Shown here: positions 18,289-29,300 of the stretch, one piece after another
Layout of the letters: the number at the start of each line of letters is the position of its first letter
Position numbering within the stretch: position 1 is the first letter of the stretch
NCBI GenBank assembly: GCA_036768485.1
Contig: JAVLUZ010000617.1
Coordinates: 434,001 to 498,000 of the forward strand
DNA: 64,000 bases
Direction: 5' to 3'
Origin: Mermis nigrescens
Taxonomy: Eukaryota > Nematoda > Enoplea > Mermithida > Mermithidae
Notes under the pieces: generated by a model
Told to the model about the DNA's origin: nothing
Database searches by the model: none
Seen by the model: only the letters and a program-made list of their open reading frames with translations
Translations under genes and position numbers: made by a program

Positions 18289-18705
18289 ATGAACACTATT
18301 GAAATATTCAAAATTCTCAGACATGATAATATATTTGCAGGCGTTTTCCCCATAGATCTTCTGCCACCTATAAAAAATTACCCTGCGGCTCTGGTTGTAA
18401 ATTTGGACTCCAGTAAGGAACCAGGATCGCACTGGGTCGCAATTTATTTCCAAAATAAGAAGCATTGCGACTATTTTGACAGCTATGGGTTAGAACCAAA
18501 TATTCAATTACATCAATACATTTCTGATAATGCGCTCTCATTTACATACAATAATATGCAAGTACAAGGGCTTTTTTCAATTAGCTGTGGTCATATGTGT
18601 ATCTACTTTTTGGTCTGCATGAGCCAAGGCATAAGTTTCACAAACATTGTTCTGTCTATGCTCAGTAAAAAAATTAATAAATACTTTAATAAACTAGAAT
18701 TATAA
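18289..18705 (+). CDS. Adenain-like maturation cysteine protease
   Basis: 138 residues, shorter than adenovirus protease (about 200). His48 (GSHWVAIYF), an acidic residue at Asp64 (DYFDSYG), Gln93 and Cys100 (SISCGHMC) fit the C5/Ulp1 triad; the seven-residue Gln-to-Cys spacing equals that of adenain. It should cleave virion precursors during maturation. It follows the capsid stop by 2 bases and precedes the minor capsid gene by 2 bases, so the three are probably one transcript or use weak internal signals. Confidence 0.9.
   Translation: MNTIEIFKILRHDNIFAGVFPIDLLPPIKNYPAALVVNLDSSKEPGSHWVAIYFQNKKHCDYFDSYGLEPNIQLHQYISDNALSFTYNNMQVQGLFSISCGHMCIYFLVCMSQGISFTNIVLSMLSKKINKYFNKLEL
18675..18684 (+). 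promoter_or_regulatory. Variant TATA-like box before the minor capsid gene
   Basis: TAATAAATAC about 33 bases upstream of the ATG at 18708; a one-base variant of the octamer seen elsewhere in the element. Confidence 0.35.
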
Positions 18706-18707
18706 AC

Positions 18708-19484
18708 ATGGATACAAAACAGTTTTACGTAACGCTTCCGAGCAATTCCCAAGAAACAAATACTGCAGCCACATTTGTTACCAATCTGCCTAGACAAATC
18801 GCATTAACTGGTGACTGGGATGTTGGGTTATCCGAAATAATTTATGCAAATACATGGCACAATGTTGCCGAGGAGCAGAATATGATACAATTTTACGATT
18901 TAAAAAATAATGTTCGAATAAAAATGCTTATTCCTCGAGCAAGATATCTAAATATACATGATCTTGTTAAAACAATCAGTGAGGGAATAAAAATGGTTAG
19001 TTTGAAAGAAAAATTTGAATACATGCAATATTTTGGTATAAAGTATGATGAAAATGGAAAATTTTGTCACTTAACAATCAATACTGAATATATTCGAAGT
19101 GTAAAGCTGACAAAGCATTTAATGTATATGCTAGGATTTCTAGAAAGTCAGCTTAGCGATATAAATTATACTGTCGCACAAGAATTAATCATAGCTGCCC
19201 ATCATTCTCCTGACATGCTGGGTGGAATGCATAATTTTTACGTGTATTGTGATATAGTTGAACCTCAAATCGTTGGAAATGTTTTTGCACCACTTCTGCA
19301 GGTTGTGAATATAGAAGGAAAATATATGGATATTGTTAATCATGCATATATTACTCCACATTATATACCTGTGCTCAAAAAATCATTCAATACCATTGAA
19401 GTGAACATTAAAAGTGATCAAGATAAACCTGTGCCTTTTGAATTTGGCAAGACTATAGTTAAATTGCATTTTAGACGCCAGTAG
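18708..19484 (+). CDS. Minor capsid (penton, single jelly-roll) protein
   Basis: 258 residues. The N-terminus reads KQFYVTLPSNSQETNTAATF then TNLPRQIALTGDWDVGLSEI and YANTWHNV, the hallmark of the Polinton minor capsid protein (vertex penton). It works with the major capsid protein to close the shell. Intact, tightly packed behind the protease gene. Confidence 0.85.
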   Translation: MDTKQFYVTLPSNSQETNTAATFVTNLPRQIALTGDWDVGLSEIIYANTWHNVAEEQNMIQFYDLKNNVRIKMLIPRARYLNIHDLVKTISEGIKMVSLKEKFEYMQYFGIKYDENGKFCHLTINTEYIRSVKLTKHLMYMLGFLESQLSDINYTVAQELIIAAHHSPDMLGGMHNFYVYCDIVEPQIVGNVFAPLLQVVNIEGKYMDIVNHAYITPHYIPVLKKSFNTIEVNIKSDQDKPVPFEFGKTIVKLHFRRQ

Positions 19485-19486
19485 GT

Positions 19487-19494
19487 TATAAATA
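19487..19494 (+). promoter_or_regulatory. TATAAATA box for the membrane protein gene
   Basis: GTTATAAATACA 35 bases upstream of the ATG at 19522, directly after the previous stop. Confidence 0.68.
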
Positions 19495-19521
19495 CAAACC
19501 ATCGATCAGAAAATATAAAAA

Positions 19522-19974
19522 ATGATTTTCTTGCTAGTGGTTTTGCATTTTACATACGGGATTGACGCATACTGTGATGATTATGCGAATGAGTCTACGG
19601 TAGTGTGTCATAATTTAGCAGACTATAGTAGGCTTCCAAGATCAGTCCAAAACATGATTTTGAGAGACAGCTGTGATTTTCAAGTTTCCGATTGGAAAAA
19701 TTTGACAACATGCTTACCAAAACTTGAGTCTATGAAATTTGTGCCTAAATGTAAAAGCTGTTTGAAAATTGATGAGCATTTTAATGGAATAAAAATTGAA
19801 GGCAGGTGTTTGGAAAGCGATATAAAATGCAGACATAAAGAAGATTTGAATATCATTTCAAATGAGATTTTGAGTTGTATTGCAATGTTATGCACTCTAA
19901 CCATCCTCTACATTATTCGCTTTATTAAAAATGATATTTTAAAGCATCATGCGGCAGTCAAAATAGCAATATAG
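19522..19974 (+). CDS. Small secreted-type membrane protein of the Polinton
   Basis: 150 residues. A signal peptide (MIFLLVVLHFTYGIDA) leads a Cys-rich ectodomain with about ten cysteines and two N-glycosylation sites (NES, NLT). A C-terminal hydrophobic segment (CIAMLCTLTILYIIRFI, about residues 117-133) and a short basic tail follow. This is a type I membrane protein layout. I recognise no family. In a capsid-encoding element it could act in cell entry, release or host interaction, but nothing in the sequence fixes this. Confidence 0.75.
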   Translation: MIFLLVVLHFTYGIDAYCDDYANESTVVCHNLADYSRLPRSVQNMILRDSCDFQVSDWKNLTTCLPKLESMKFVPKCKSCLKIDEHFNGIKIEGRCLESDIKCRHKEDLNIISNEILSCIAMLCTLTILYIIRFIKNDILKHHAAVKIAI

Positions 19975-19999
19975 TCATTGCATATTTGAGCAAAATGCG

Positions 20000-20099
20000 C
20001 TTATTATAAATTCGCTGCCAATGCGCTTATTATATTCATCATGTTTCAGTCTATGTAGCTTCGCCAGTAATCCTTATTATAAATTCGCTGCCAATGCGC
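20000..20099 (+). repeat. 27-bp direct repeat next to the right terminal repeat
   Basis: CTTATTATAAATTCGCTGCC plus AATGCGC occurs at 20000-20026 and again at 20073-20099; partial copies of AATGCGC lie between and after. The second copy abuts the terminal repeat. Confidence 0.85.
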
Positions 20100-20402
20100 G
20101 ATATTACCAGCTGCAAAAAATGCTTCGACAATGCGCGTTATTACGCACACTGTTTCGCCAATTTTTTAATCGTGTAGGTATGCACCTTACAATATGTATG
20201 TTAATTCATTGGCTTGCTCAGCTTCCCCATGCCTCATCATTGCGCCCTGAGAGAAAAGCCAGGGCGCAAGCCAGGGCGCTACTCCGCCTATGCTATAACA
20301 CAGGAGAGGCTGCTGCTCTGCGATCGGGTGGGCGGGGCCTATAACACAAAACATAGCTGTATATACTTTGTGTTGCACCCTAGGGACACAGGCTATACTA
20401 CT
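20099..20402 (-). repeat. Polinton right terminal inverted repeat
   Basis: Inverse of 10807-11138; see that arm for shared blocks. It ends GCTATACTACT at 20402, immediately followed by CTTTATAATTTCAG, which is the middle of a hAT-type MITE. Confidence 0.9.
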
Positions 20403-20675
20403 CTTTATAATTTCAGAAATTGCATTTTGAAAGGAAAAATGCCAGATTTTTGGCGCTTCGCGCCGTTTTGAGATGTTTATTACTGATTTTTGCCCTCAGA
20501 AACCTAGAAATTGCTAAAATACGTAACCAAAGGTCGAACAACTCTGTTTTTACCACACTAAAATCGCTACTGTACCATTTTATAGTACCCAAAAATTTGT
20601 GTGTACGAAATATACAAAGACTTTTAGGGACCATCTTTGTACATGTACAAACGGACCTTGTACAAAAAAACACTG
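20403..20675 (+). mobile_element. Truncated CAGTG-family hAT MITE cut at the Polinton end
   Basis: Starts mid-element (CTTTATAATTTCAGAAATTG) and runs to the family's right end TACAAAAAAACACTG. The missing left half is not on the other side of the Polinton. Confidence 0.8.
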
Positions 20676-23600
20676 CCTTAGACCGGTCTTACCTTTGCAT
20701 ATCTGCTTCTCTAATTAGATAATTTTTACATTTCTTTCGTCGTTTAGACGATGCTAGATCGTATTAGAATAATTTTTTGAAATCATTCCTCTTCGTGATC
20801 TGTGTATAGATCGCTGTGTTGTTGGAATTAAATTGCTTTTGAAAGAGTGTAATTTGTGGTTTTCGGATAAATACGAAAAATAGTTCACTTTTCTGCTCAA
20901 AAATCAAGCAAATTAAATAAGAAAATACTTTTGGTCTTACATGTAAAAGGGGTGGAGGATCCCCCTTCCAACGTGGCCGTCCCACCATTTCTTAAAGACC
21001 ACGATTCTCCCCCTATATTATGCAAAAACTTGCGATGTGAGGTAATTTTAGGTGCTCTTTTGCCATTTTGGTCAAAAATTGAGGGTCGTTTACCCCCTAT
21101 CCCTAAAATTGCCGGTTAACCTCACCTATAATTTTGAACTGTTTACATGTCTGTTTTTGATATTTTATTGTTTATCGATTAAGTGAAAGTCTTGATTACA
21201 TAGATGGGTGAGAAAAGGGCGACCAGAGGGTGAAACTCGGAAACAGTCATGTACTAAATGGTGGTCCACCTTAAAAGCATTCTTTTACAATTTAAAGTGT
21301 CATTTAGGCCTTTCTTCGACCGTTTTAAATGCCACTTTTACGATGAAATAAAGCTGTTGAATTCACAAATTACATTTTTTATCGGATAAACGCTTGTTTT
21401 GACCATGTTTGATAAAGATAACTCAAGCAAGGTGTTTGATCAATTATTAATAATAATCAGAAAGATTTATAGAAAAATTACTTTTGCAATGAACATATCA
21501 AGTTGATTGAAAATTTGATTAAATGAGTCAGATTTTCTAAATTAGGATCGGAAATTTCCTAGTAACTCATTATCTTCCGAAATCGCCGGACAAGAATTGT
21601 TTTTTGGCAATTTTTGGGGAGGTGTAAAACATCCCTTTCACCCCTCTATTCCCATGTACGTCATTATATCTTTGTTAATTTACAAAGTAGCAGTATTGAC
21701 ATGAAAGTAGAAAAACGCGGTCGTCAAATGTTTGAAATCTTGTCTTTGTAGCGTGTGATGGCCTGTTAGGATGAGCAGAAGAAGAGATATCTTAGAATAG
21801 CATAGTAAACCAGGGGCATTCTCTGTTAAAATCTCGATGTTTTAAAATGTCATTGCCGACTGGATAAATATTAATGCTTAAAACGCATTTCAAAAAAAAC
21901 AGCATTGAAGCTTGAAATGAATTGTATATACGTATACGACGCGTTATGCATTTAAGCTATATTTTAAATCTAAATGCTTTTTTATTTTTAAGTCAAACGC
22001 ACAAGCATTGATGCTCGACGTCGCTCCGTCAGATAGCAAAACAATTCACCAGGATTTTTTCAATGGTATGATGATAACCATAGACGCACTGGGTCAGGAT
22101 CAGTAGGGGGGTTGAATCGTAGAAATTCAGGCCAGTAAATCTTCACGCCTTTTTTTGCTAATCAAATTACAAAAATGGTCAAAACAGCCTGTTTAAAACG
22201 ATATGCTTCGTAATATCGCATGTTCAAAGCATTTTCAGTCCATTTTGACTGCATTGTATAGTTTTCAGCACTGAAAAAATATAGCAATTGATCAATTTGG
22301 CGAGAAATTTGAAGACTATTTTGACCCAATTTTGGGCGCTTTTGTCTTTGAAAATGACGCTGAAAATGTTCCGCCAGCTGAAAATCGTCATAAGGTACCT
22401 GTCTGTCTCACCCTTCAGTAGAATAATAACTTCCCTATTGCACGGATCGCTTCATTCTCAATAGTAGATTTTGCATCATGTTGAATACTCCTATGCATTA
22501 TCATGTACTGTATATGTAAAACATGTAGCAAGGTCAATCGCCCGTCGCTTCCCTCAAAATTCACGATTTCACTACTACGCGTTGAAATTTGAAATGAAAA
22601 TCGTTTTGCAGCGTTTTGAACTTTAATACGAGTAGGTATATGGATAAATAATAGAAGCTCGGTACCTATAGGTATGTAGAGCAATAAATCCAGTAAATAT
22701 CTTGAATAGAATGAATTCAAATATGACCAGAAATGCACGTTAGTTTTTATTGGTTTTCTAGACGCTCGGAAAGAGAAGCTAAAAATTTTCTAGCGACAAC
22801 TTGAGCCTTGAGCAAAATCATAGTGAAAATGAACGAAAATTAAAGTTCTGTATATAGTGCTCGAAGTGGACCTGAAATTGCGCGTAAGGTAATTTTTGTG
22901 CTATTTTATTGTTTATACCACTTAAGGCCAATTTGGCTCTTGACTGACTCCCCGAGATCGACCATACGGTGAAACTATGAATACGATTGATTTCAGTATT
23001 ACTATCGTAAGCACACGCACAATGAAACATGCATGGATTAATGTTATACTCGTCTTATCATTTTTAGTGTAATTTGTTGTCATTTGATAATAGAGAATAT
23101 GAGAAGTAAGACAGCTTTCCGAAAGGCTGATGATAAAATTTTGGATTCAGAAAATTTCTAGTTCAAATCTCTTCAGATCGCCTGACATTATATTTTTGGA
23201 ATTTTGTTTACTTTTTCTCGCAATTAATGATGAGAAAAGTTGAAAAGGGCTATTTTTCGCGCTAACATTAATTTCTTTTGGTTTTTTGAAAGACCCCCAG
23301 AATTTCTATGCTGCTCATGCGTGGTCTAGTGTCCTTTCCTTACAAACATTAACAATTCAACCGTGTATGCACGCAGAGGGCGGCTCCTTCTTTGACTCAA
23401 AAATTCTTTTGAAAGGGATGGTCAATGCGTGATAGATAATGAAAATTGGCAACTATTTATCGGAAAATCAAAATTTTTGGCTACGGTCGTTATTGTCTAT
23501 CAGTTTGTCTTAAGCGCGACCGAAAAACATCTTTTTTCATAGCTTATTAAGGGAAAATAAAATTTCTTCTCGAGAAGTTTCAATTGTACGAGCTTAATTG

Positions 23601-24181
23601 ATAAAGAATGTCCGGAAACGCCAGAAAATTGAATTTATTTTGTTAACCGTCGAATATATTCTGAAGTTTATGTAGGGTCACTAATTTTCGGACGGCTTTC
23701 TCATTAAAAATACAGCGTACGCCCCTGATTTTAAGCCTTAAACCAATAAGAGGCAATATTTTGAATTTATTGCCATAAAATGCATACGTATACGAGTATA
23801 CTCGTATTTAGGATCTTTAGAATTATGTATCTGTAGCTGTCTAGGTGTCTTGCTCTTTTTCTTGTATATGAATGAATGCAATTTTTTATGTAAAAATCCT
23901 AAAGTTCAGCCGAATGATCAAGCTTATTTAGGTATCTTCAATAAAATTATTTTTCTAAGCTAACACTGTATATTTATGTAGCTCTTTATTTCTTTTTTCC
24001 ATAGTGAATAATTTTCTTGATTACAATAGATTTTGACGACTTGTTCGACGACGACAACGTTGAATAATAAATGATCGATTATTGTGGTTGCTCATTTTTC
24101 GCATATTTTAATACATAATTTTCGTGGACTGCGCATTCGGCGCTAACTTTCCATTCGCCTGTTTCGCAATACCTTTTGATT
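20676..24181. other. 3.5 kb with no recognised gene
   Basis: AT-rich DNA with no exon of PLC-gamma or of any other family I can identify on either strand. The last part should hold the PNPT1 promoter and 5' leader. Confidence 0.45.
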
Positions 24182-24495
24182 ATGACTAGTTCGCCGTTAC
24201 TACGCCATTCGGGTCATTTAATGATGCGTAAAAACTGGGCTTTTGACGTCGATTCTTTTTCTACGGCTTCTTTTACGCGCGAAATCGATATCGATGGGCG
24301 GCCGCTTCGTTTAGAAAGTGGTCGATTGGCTAAAATGGCCGACGGAAGCGCCGTTGGCTCGACTGACGGCACGTCGGTCCTAGTAACGGCTGTTTGCAAG
24401 CCCAAATTAAGTGCATTTGGTGGCTTTTTACCTTTAACAGTAGATTATAGGCACAAGTGGTCGGCAGCTGGTAGAATTCCTACTAATTACCATAG
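24182..24495 (+). CDS. PNPT1: PNPT1 exon 1: targeting peptide and start of RNase PH domain 1
   Basis: First ATG in frame is 24182. Residues 1 to about 33 are rich in Ser/Arg with few acids, fitting mitochondrial import. Then [16 protein letters not shown] and [17 protein letters not shown] match RNase PH domain 1. Donor GTAAAT at 24496, phase 2. Confidence 0.9.
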
Positions 24496-26289
24496 GTAAA
24501 TAAATATAGATATGCATATATAAACAAAAGTATAAATGTTTATAGGTAAGCAAAGAAACCGATTTTTAGACAACTTGGCATTATGTATGTGGCCTGTTGC
24601 ATCATTGAACGAACTTTCGGGCTATCTATGTTACTAACGTTTGAAATGTTTACTTGGTCTATCGATATGAGTAGTCATAAATTTTGTGTAATTATTGCAG
24701 CATAGGATTCCATAGGTTAAGTGGGTGGTGCAGTCGTAGGTGGGCAAGTTAGGGGCAGCTAGAGGGGGTCAAATCCAAAATCGGTCAAATATCAAATGGC
24801 GGTCATCATAACACGCCTTAGATTACCAGTCAAAATATCACGATCTTGCTTCAACCGCTTAAAATACCATTCTTGTTGATCCTCTAAATAACACAGCTTA
24901 ATTTCTATTTTATTTATTTTGTTATCATGCTGGAATAGTTTGAAAAATATCTTAATTAAACGTGTAAATTCGTTCGAGCGCTTTAAAAAAATTTTTGATT
25001 GTTGTTTCTGGCCTTGATTTTATCCCTTTTATGTTATGCTTGTATGTCTTTGGGGTGTAGAAGATCGACCACGCACCTTACTGGGAATTTTGAAAAATGG
25101 AAAAGATGGGGGAGATGGAGAGACCAGAATTAAAAAGCGGAAAATATTCTGGGGAAAGTATGGCAAAATGTAGGCCAGAAATAATTGAAAATCAACAATT
25201 TTCTGCAAGATTGCGTGACATTGGCCTGAAATTGTACATTATCATAGTTTTATGCCGGTTTACATCTATACCAGGTTTTTAGGCTATTTTGCCTCAAAAA
25301 AGTTCTGGCTGACCGCCCAAGGCCCGCCATGCTGTGCAGCTAATGCATGGTCTAGTGTAGACTAGATCGTAAAGCCCGACCACGCGCAGATCTGCTTACT
25401 AGTATATACGTATAGTCTGTTTCACGAAATCTTGTGCATGAATTACGATTCTTGAATCGATGTTAATCGATTATGCATAGTAATTGATAAGCACATGAAG
25501 TTCGACTGTGCAGAGTTGTTGTATACAATAAGCTGCCTAGAAATCGCTTTTGTATCTGCTCGCGTGATCGCTGAAAATTGATTTTCAGTTTTCGTGAAAT
25601 GGACTATAGTCGTTACACAAGGGCATAGGGTAGGGTGAGAGGGGGTATTATCCCTAACTAAGGTTTCCGAATATCAGGTACTGTCAGGCGATTTCGAGAA
25701 AATGGAAAGTGCTGCAAAACAATTTTAGAGCTTACTGCGGAAAAAAGGCCAAAAATTCTACCCGAAACAGAATAACAAATATCATATTTTTTCGGCGCTT
25801 CGCGCTGTATTGACAAATGTGTTGTGTTTTTCATTCACCATTCTTCGATTTCGCCTTCCCTCTGGCCACCTCTTCCTTGTCCATTTATGATAGTCGCTTT
25901 TTTGTAACTAGGCGAGATCTTGGTCCGAGTGAATTCGAAATTCTGACTTCTCGAATCATCGACCGCAGCGTACGACCTTTATTCCCAAAAGGTTTCTGTC
26001 ACGACCTCCAATTGTCATGCAACGCTTTATCGTTGGATCAGTCCGGGGATCCAGTTGTGGCCACTATCAATGCCGCTTCGACGGCTCTTCTTTTGTCAGA
26101 CATTCCTTGGCGTGGTCCGGTCGCAGCTGTGCGTCTTGCCTGCGATCCTGACCAGCCGAACCGATGCTTGATCAATCCTACCAGGTTATTTTTAAGTTTA
26201 ATTTAATTAATTTATATTTTGATTCAACTTAAATTTATAAATTTAATACAATAATAATACAATACAACGCATTTATTGTATTATTATTG

Positions 26290-26335
<46 letters not shown>

Positions 26336-29300
26336 TAATACAAATGACAATAATAATAGAATATAAATATTTATAACAATACAAATCATTTACAAATTTA
26401 ATTTCCATAATCCTATTACAATTTTCAGTCGTCGTATGTACATAATTGACTTTTTTATGTATAATGTCAATTATTGATCGACCGGGGCGACTTTTTTGGC
26501 CTGGGCCTGGGGCCTGGGAACACAACGTATTAGTAATATAGCATATAGTGTCTAAGCTCTCTTTTTTATTTGTACAAAAAGTTTGATTTTTTTCTGTACA
26601 TGCAAAATTGCCTATAAATTGCCTTTATTTTGTGTACAAAGATCGCTTCAAAAATCTTTGTACGAGCCTCGAAATCTTTTGTCCAATACGAAAAAAACAA
26701 TGTATATCAGTATTAGCAAAGAAAAATGCTCTGATGGAACAAAAAAAACGAATATACTTGGGATTGTGTAATTAATTACTTCCTAGAGAGCGGATCATTT
26801 CGAAAAACCCTGTATGTTGCGCGAAGCGTAGAAAATTTTGCACTTTTCAGCTAAAAGATCGACAAAAACGCTTAAAACAGGGCCTTTTCTGCAAATTTTT
26901 CTTAATTAAAAATTTTGTGATTGTTGCTCTTTTACACTCAGTTTCGCTTGTTTTTTGAGTCATAAAAATCATTATATGTATCTCGCGTGAGCCGGCGTAA
27001 ACTTAATTTTTATCCTTATCCTTATTCATTCATTTTAATTTATTTATCAATTTAATATTTTTTGTTTCATTTTGTATTTATTTATTTTTCTTTTTTAACT
27101 TTTTTCATGTCTTTCTTTATTTTTTGATCTCTTTGAATTTTTTATTTCTCTATTGAAAATTTTTTCAATTCATTTAATTTTCATATTTATTTTAAATTTT
27201 TCTTTATTTCTCATGTGTTGCTTTTTTCTTTTATCTTCAAAAAATCTAGAAGAGATAGGCGCAAAGGGTTTTATATGACGATTGATTGTGAAGTGTTCAA
27301 AGCACGCGTTTGGGGCTAAATAGACAATAATAAGGATATCATAAAGGTTTTGAGTATTACTATTAATTGCATCAAAGGCCTTTAACTTGCGATACTTTTG
27401 TCTTAAAATTAAGAACTTAAACATCAAGAATTGTGTGTACCATGTTATCGATGTGCAGCAATTGCTGGAGCATTGCGTTCACATCATACTTGGGCACAGG
27501 CCTGTTTCCAGGATCCGGCCAAGGGGGCGGACCCAACATAAATTTGTCTGTATCTCGGAAAATTCGTTGGAATGGCTCGCAAAAACCGCGTTTTTCGACG
27601 TTTTGCGACTATTCAATAAGATCGAAAAATTCGAACTTTTCTGAAAAAATTTTCTTCGCTTAAAATGCTATGAAAAGTGTCATTTTTTCGTCGCGCTTAG
27701 GCTAAAATGATGGAAAATAAATCATATCTGGCGCGAAGCGCCTATAATTTGAAGATTACATTCCACATTAAATGCATTCGATTTTTAATCTTTCCGTGCA
27801 TTATCTTACCTCTCAAAATTTTTTCCGGCCAAGGGAGGGGGGCGGCCGCCTCCAGCCCCCCTGAAATACGGCCCTGCTTGGGCATATACATGTAACAACG
27901 GAAAGAGGTGGGGGATCCCCGCCCAAAGTTGGTCGCCCCCATCCTCCAAAGCCAGAAAATTTTTGACCCCTCTCCCGATTTTTAGAAAAAAAATTAAATT
28001 TCTCGGCTGTTTTAAGCCAAAACTTGGAAGTTATTTATCCTATCCCCCTTAAAAAATTCAGGGACCCCTTATTCTAACCATTACATGTATGCTCAAGGTG
28101 GCCACTTACCCGGGAACCCGGGAAAAGCCCGGGGATTTTTTCGGCACCCAGGAAACTCGGGAAAAACCCGGGATTTTCGTCAAGAAATTTAGTTTGAACT
28201 CAGTTTTCGGAGGCCAAAAATATTGAATGAATAGTACAATGTTACATTTTTTATCGCTTTTAGTATCATGCTAGTTTATGTGTTTTTATATTTTATCATG
28301 TAGCATTTATTTCCGTTTTCCTTCTCGCCCATTGTCACATCGTTGATTGCTATTTGTGTATTCTCTTTGTTTGATATAGCTAGTAGCTATTTGTACTATT
28401 GTTCGTTAAGACGTTTGTGCAACAGTGTTTTTTTGTATTCGACCAAGATTTTTCCCGATGTACTAAGACTTTTCGGCACCGTCTTTGTACATGTACAAAG
28501 ATTTTTGGGAAGACCAAAATTGCAAAAAAGGTCTGAAATTCGCAAAAATTTTCGGCGCTTAGCGCCGAAATGAGTACTCGTGTGTTCTATATGTATATCT
28601 TTATAATGGCAAAGATTGTATTTCAAAAGGGAAAATGTCGAATTTCGGCGCTTCGCGCCGTTTCAAGACGATTCTTACTGATTTTTGCCCTTAGAGACCC
28701 AGGAATTGGCTGAAACACACTATCAAAAGTCGAACAACTCTGTTTTTACCACACTAAAGTCGCTACTCTACCATATTATAGTACCCAAAAATTTCTGTGT
28801 ACAAAATGTGCAAAGATTTTTGGGAAGACAAAAACTGCGAAAAGGTGTGAAATTCCCAAAAATTTTCGGCGCAATTGTTTGTCCTATACAGGGCGGATTT
28901 AACGAGGGGGCGGGGGCGGCCCCTTTCCCATTGGCCAAAAATATTTGGCGAGATAAAGCATGGATAAGCAATTTGCAATGATTTTTGGCCGTCAGTAACT
29001 ATAACTTCTCAAAGTTTTCCGACGCTACGCGCCATATGATACCTATTAATGACATTTATTTACTTTCTTGGCGACATGGAAGCACGTTTTTTTGTATTCA
29101 GCAAAGATTTTTCCCGATGTACAAAGACTTTTCGTGACCGTCTCTGTAGATGTTCAAAGATTTTCGGGAAGACAAAAACTGCAAAAAAGGTCTGAAATTT
29201 GTAAAACTTTTCGGCGCTTCGCGTCGAAATGAGTAATTGTGTGTCCTATATATCTTTATAATAGCGGAAATCGCATTTCGAAAGGAAAAATGTCAAATTT

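Larger units (their letters stand above)
10807..20402 (+). mobile_element. Polinton/Maverick (adintovirus-like) element, 9.6 kb, with TBP gene and reduced PolB
   Basis: The outermost bases are AGTAGTATAGC and, inverted, GCTATACTACT, matching the AGT...ACT ends known for Polintons. Terminal inverted repeats of about 300-330 bp follow. Inside are twelve intact frames: two small unknown genes, a PolB N-terminal domain (minus), integrase, TBP-like protein (minus), packaging ATPase, two small core/minor-virion-like genes with a hypothetical between them, major capsid, adenain-like protease, minor capsid, and a small membrane protein. The element is about half the usual 15-20 kb because the polymerase core is gone. 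No 6-bp target duplication is present (left flank TGCATG, right flank CTTTAT). All frames are open, so the copy is young or under selection. Confidence 0.93.
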
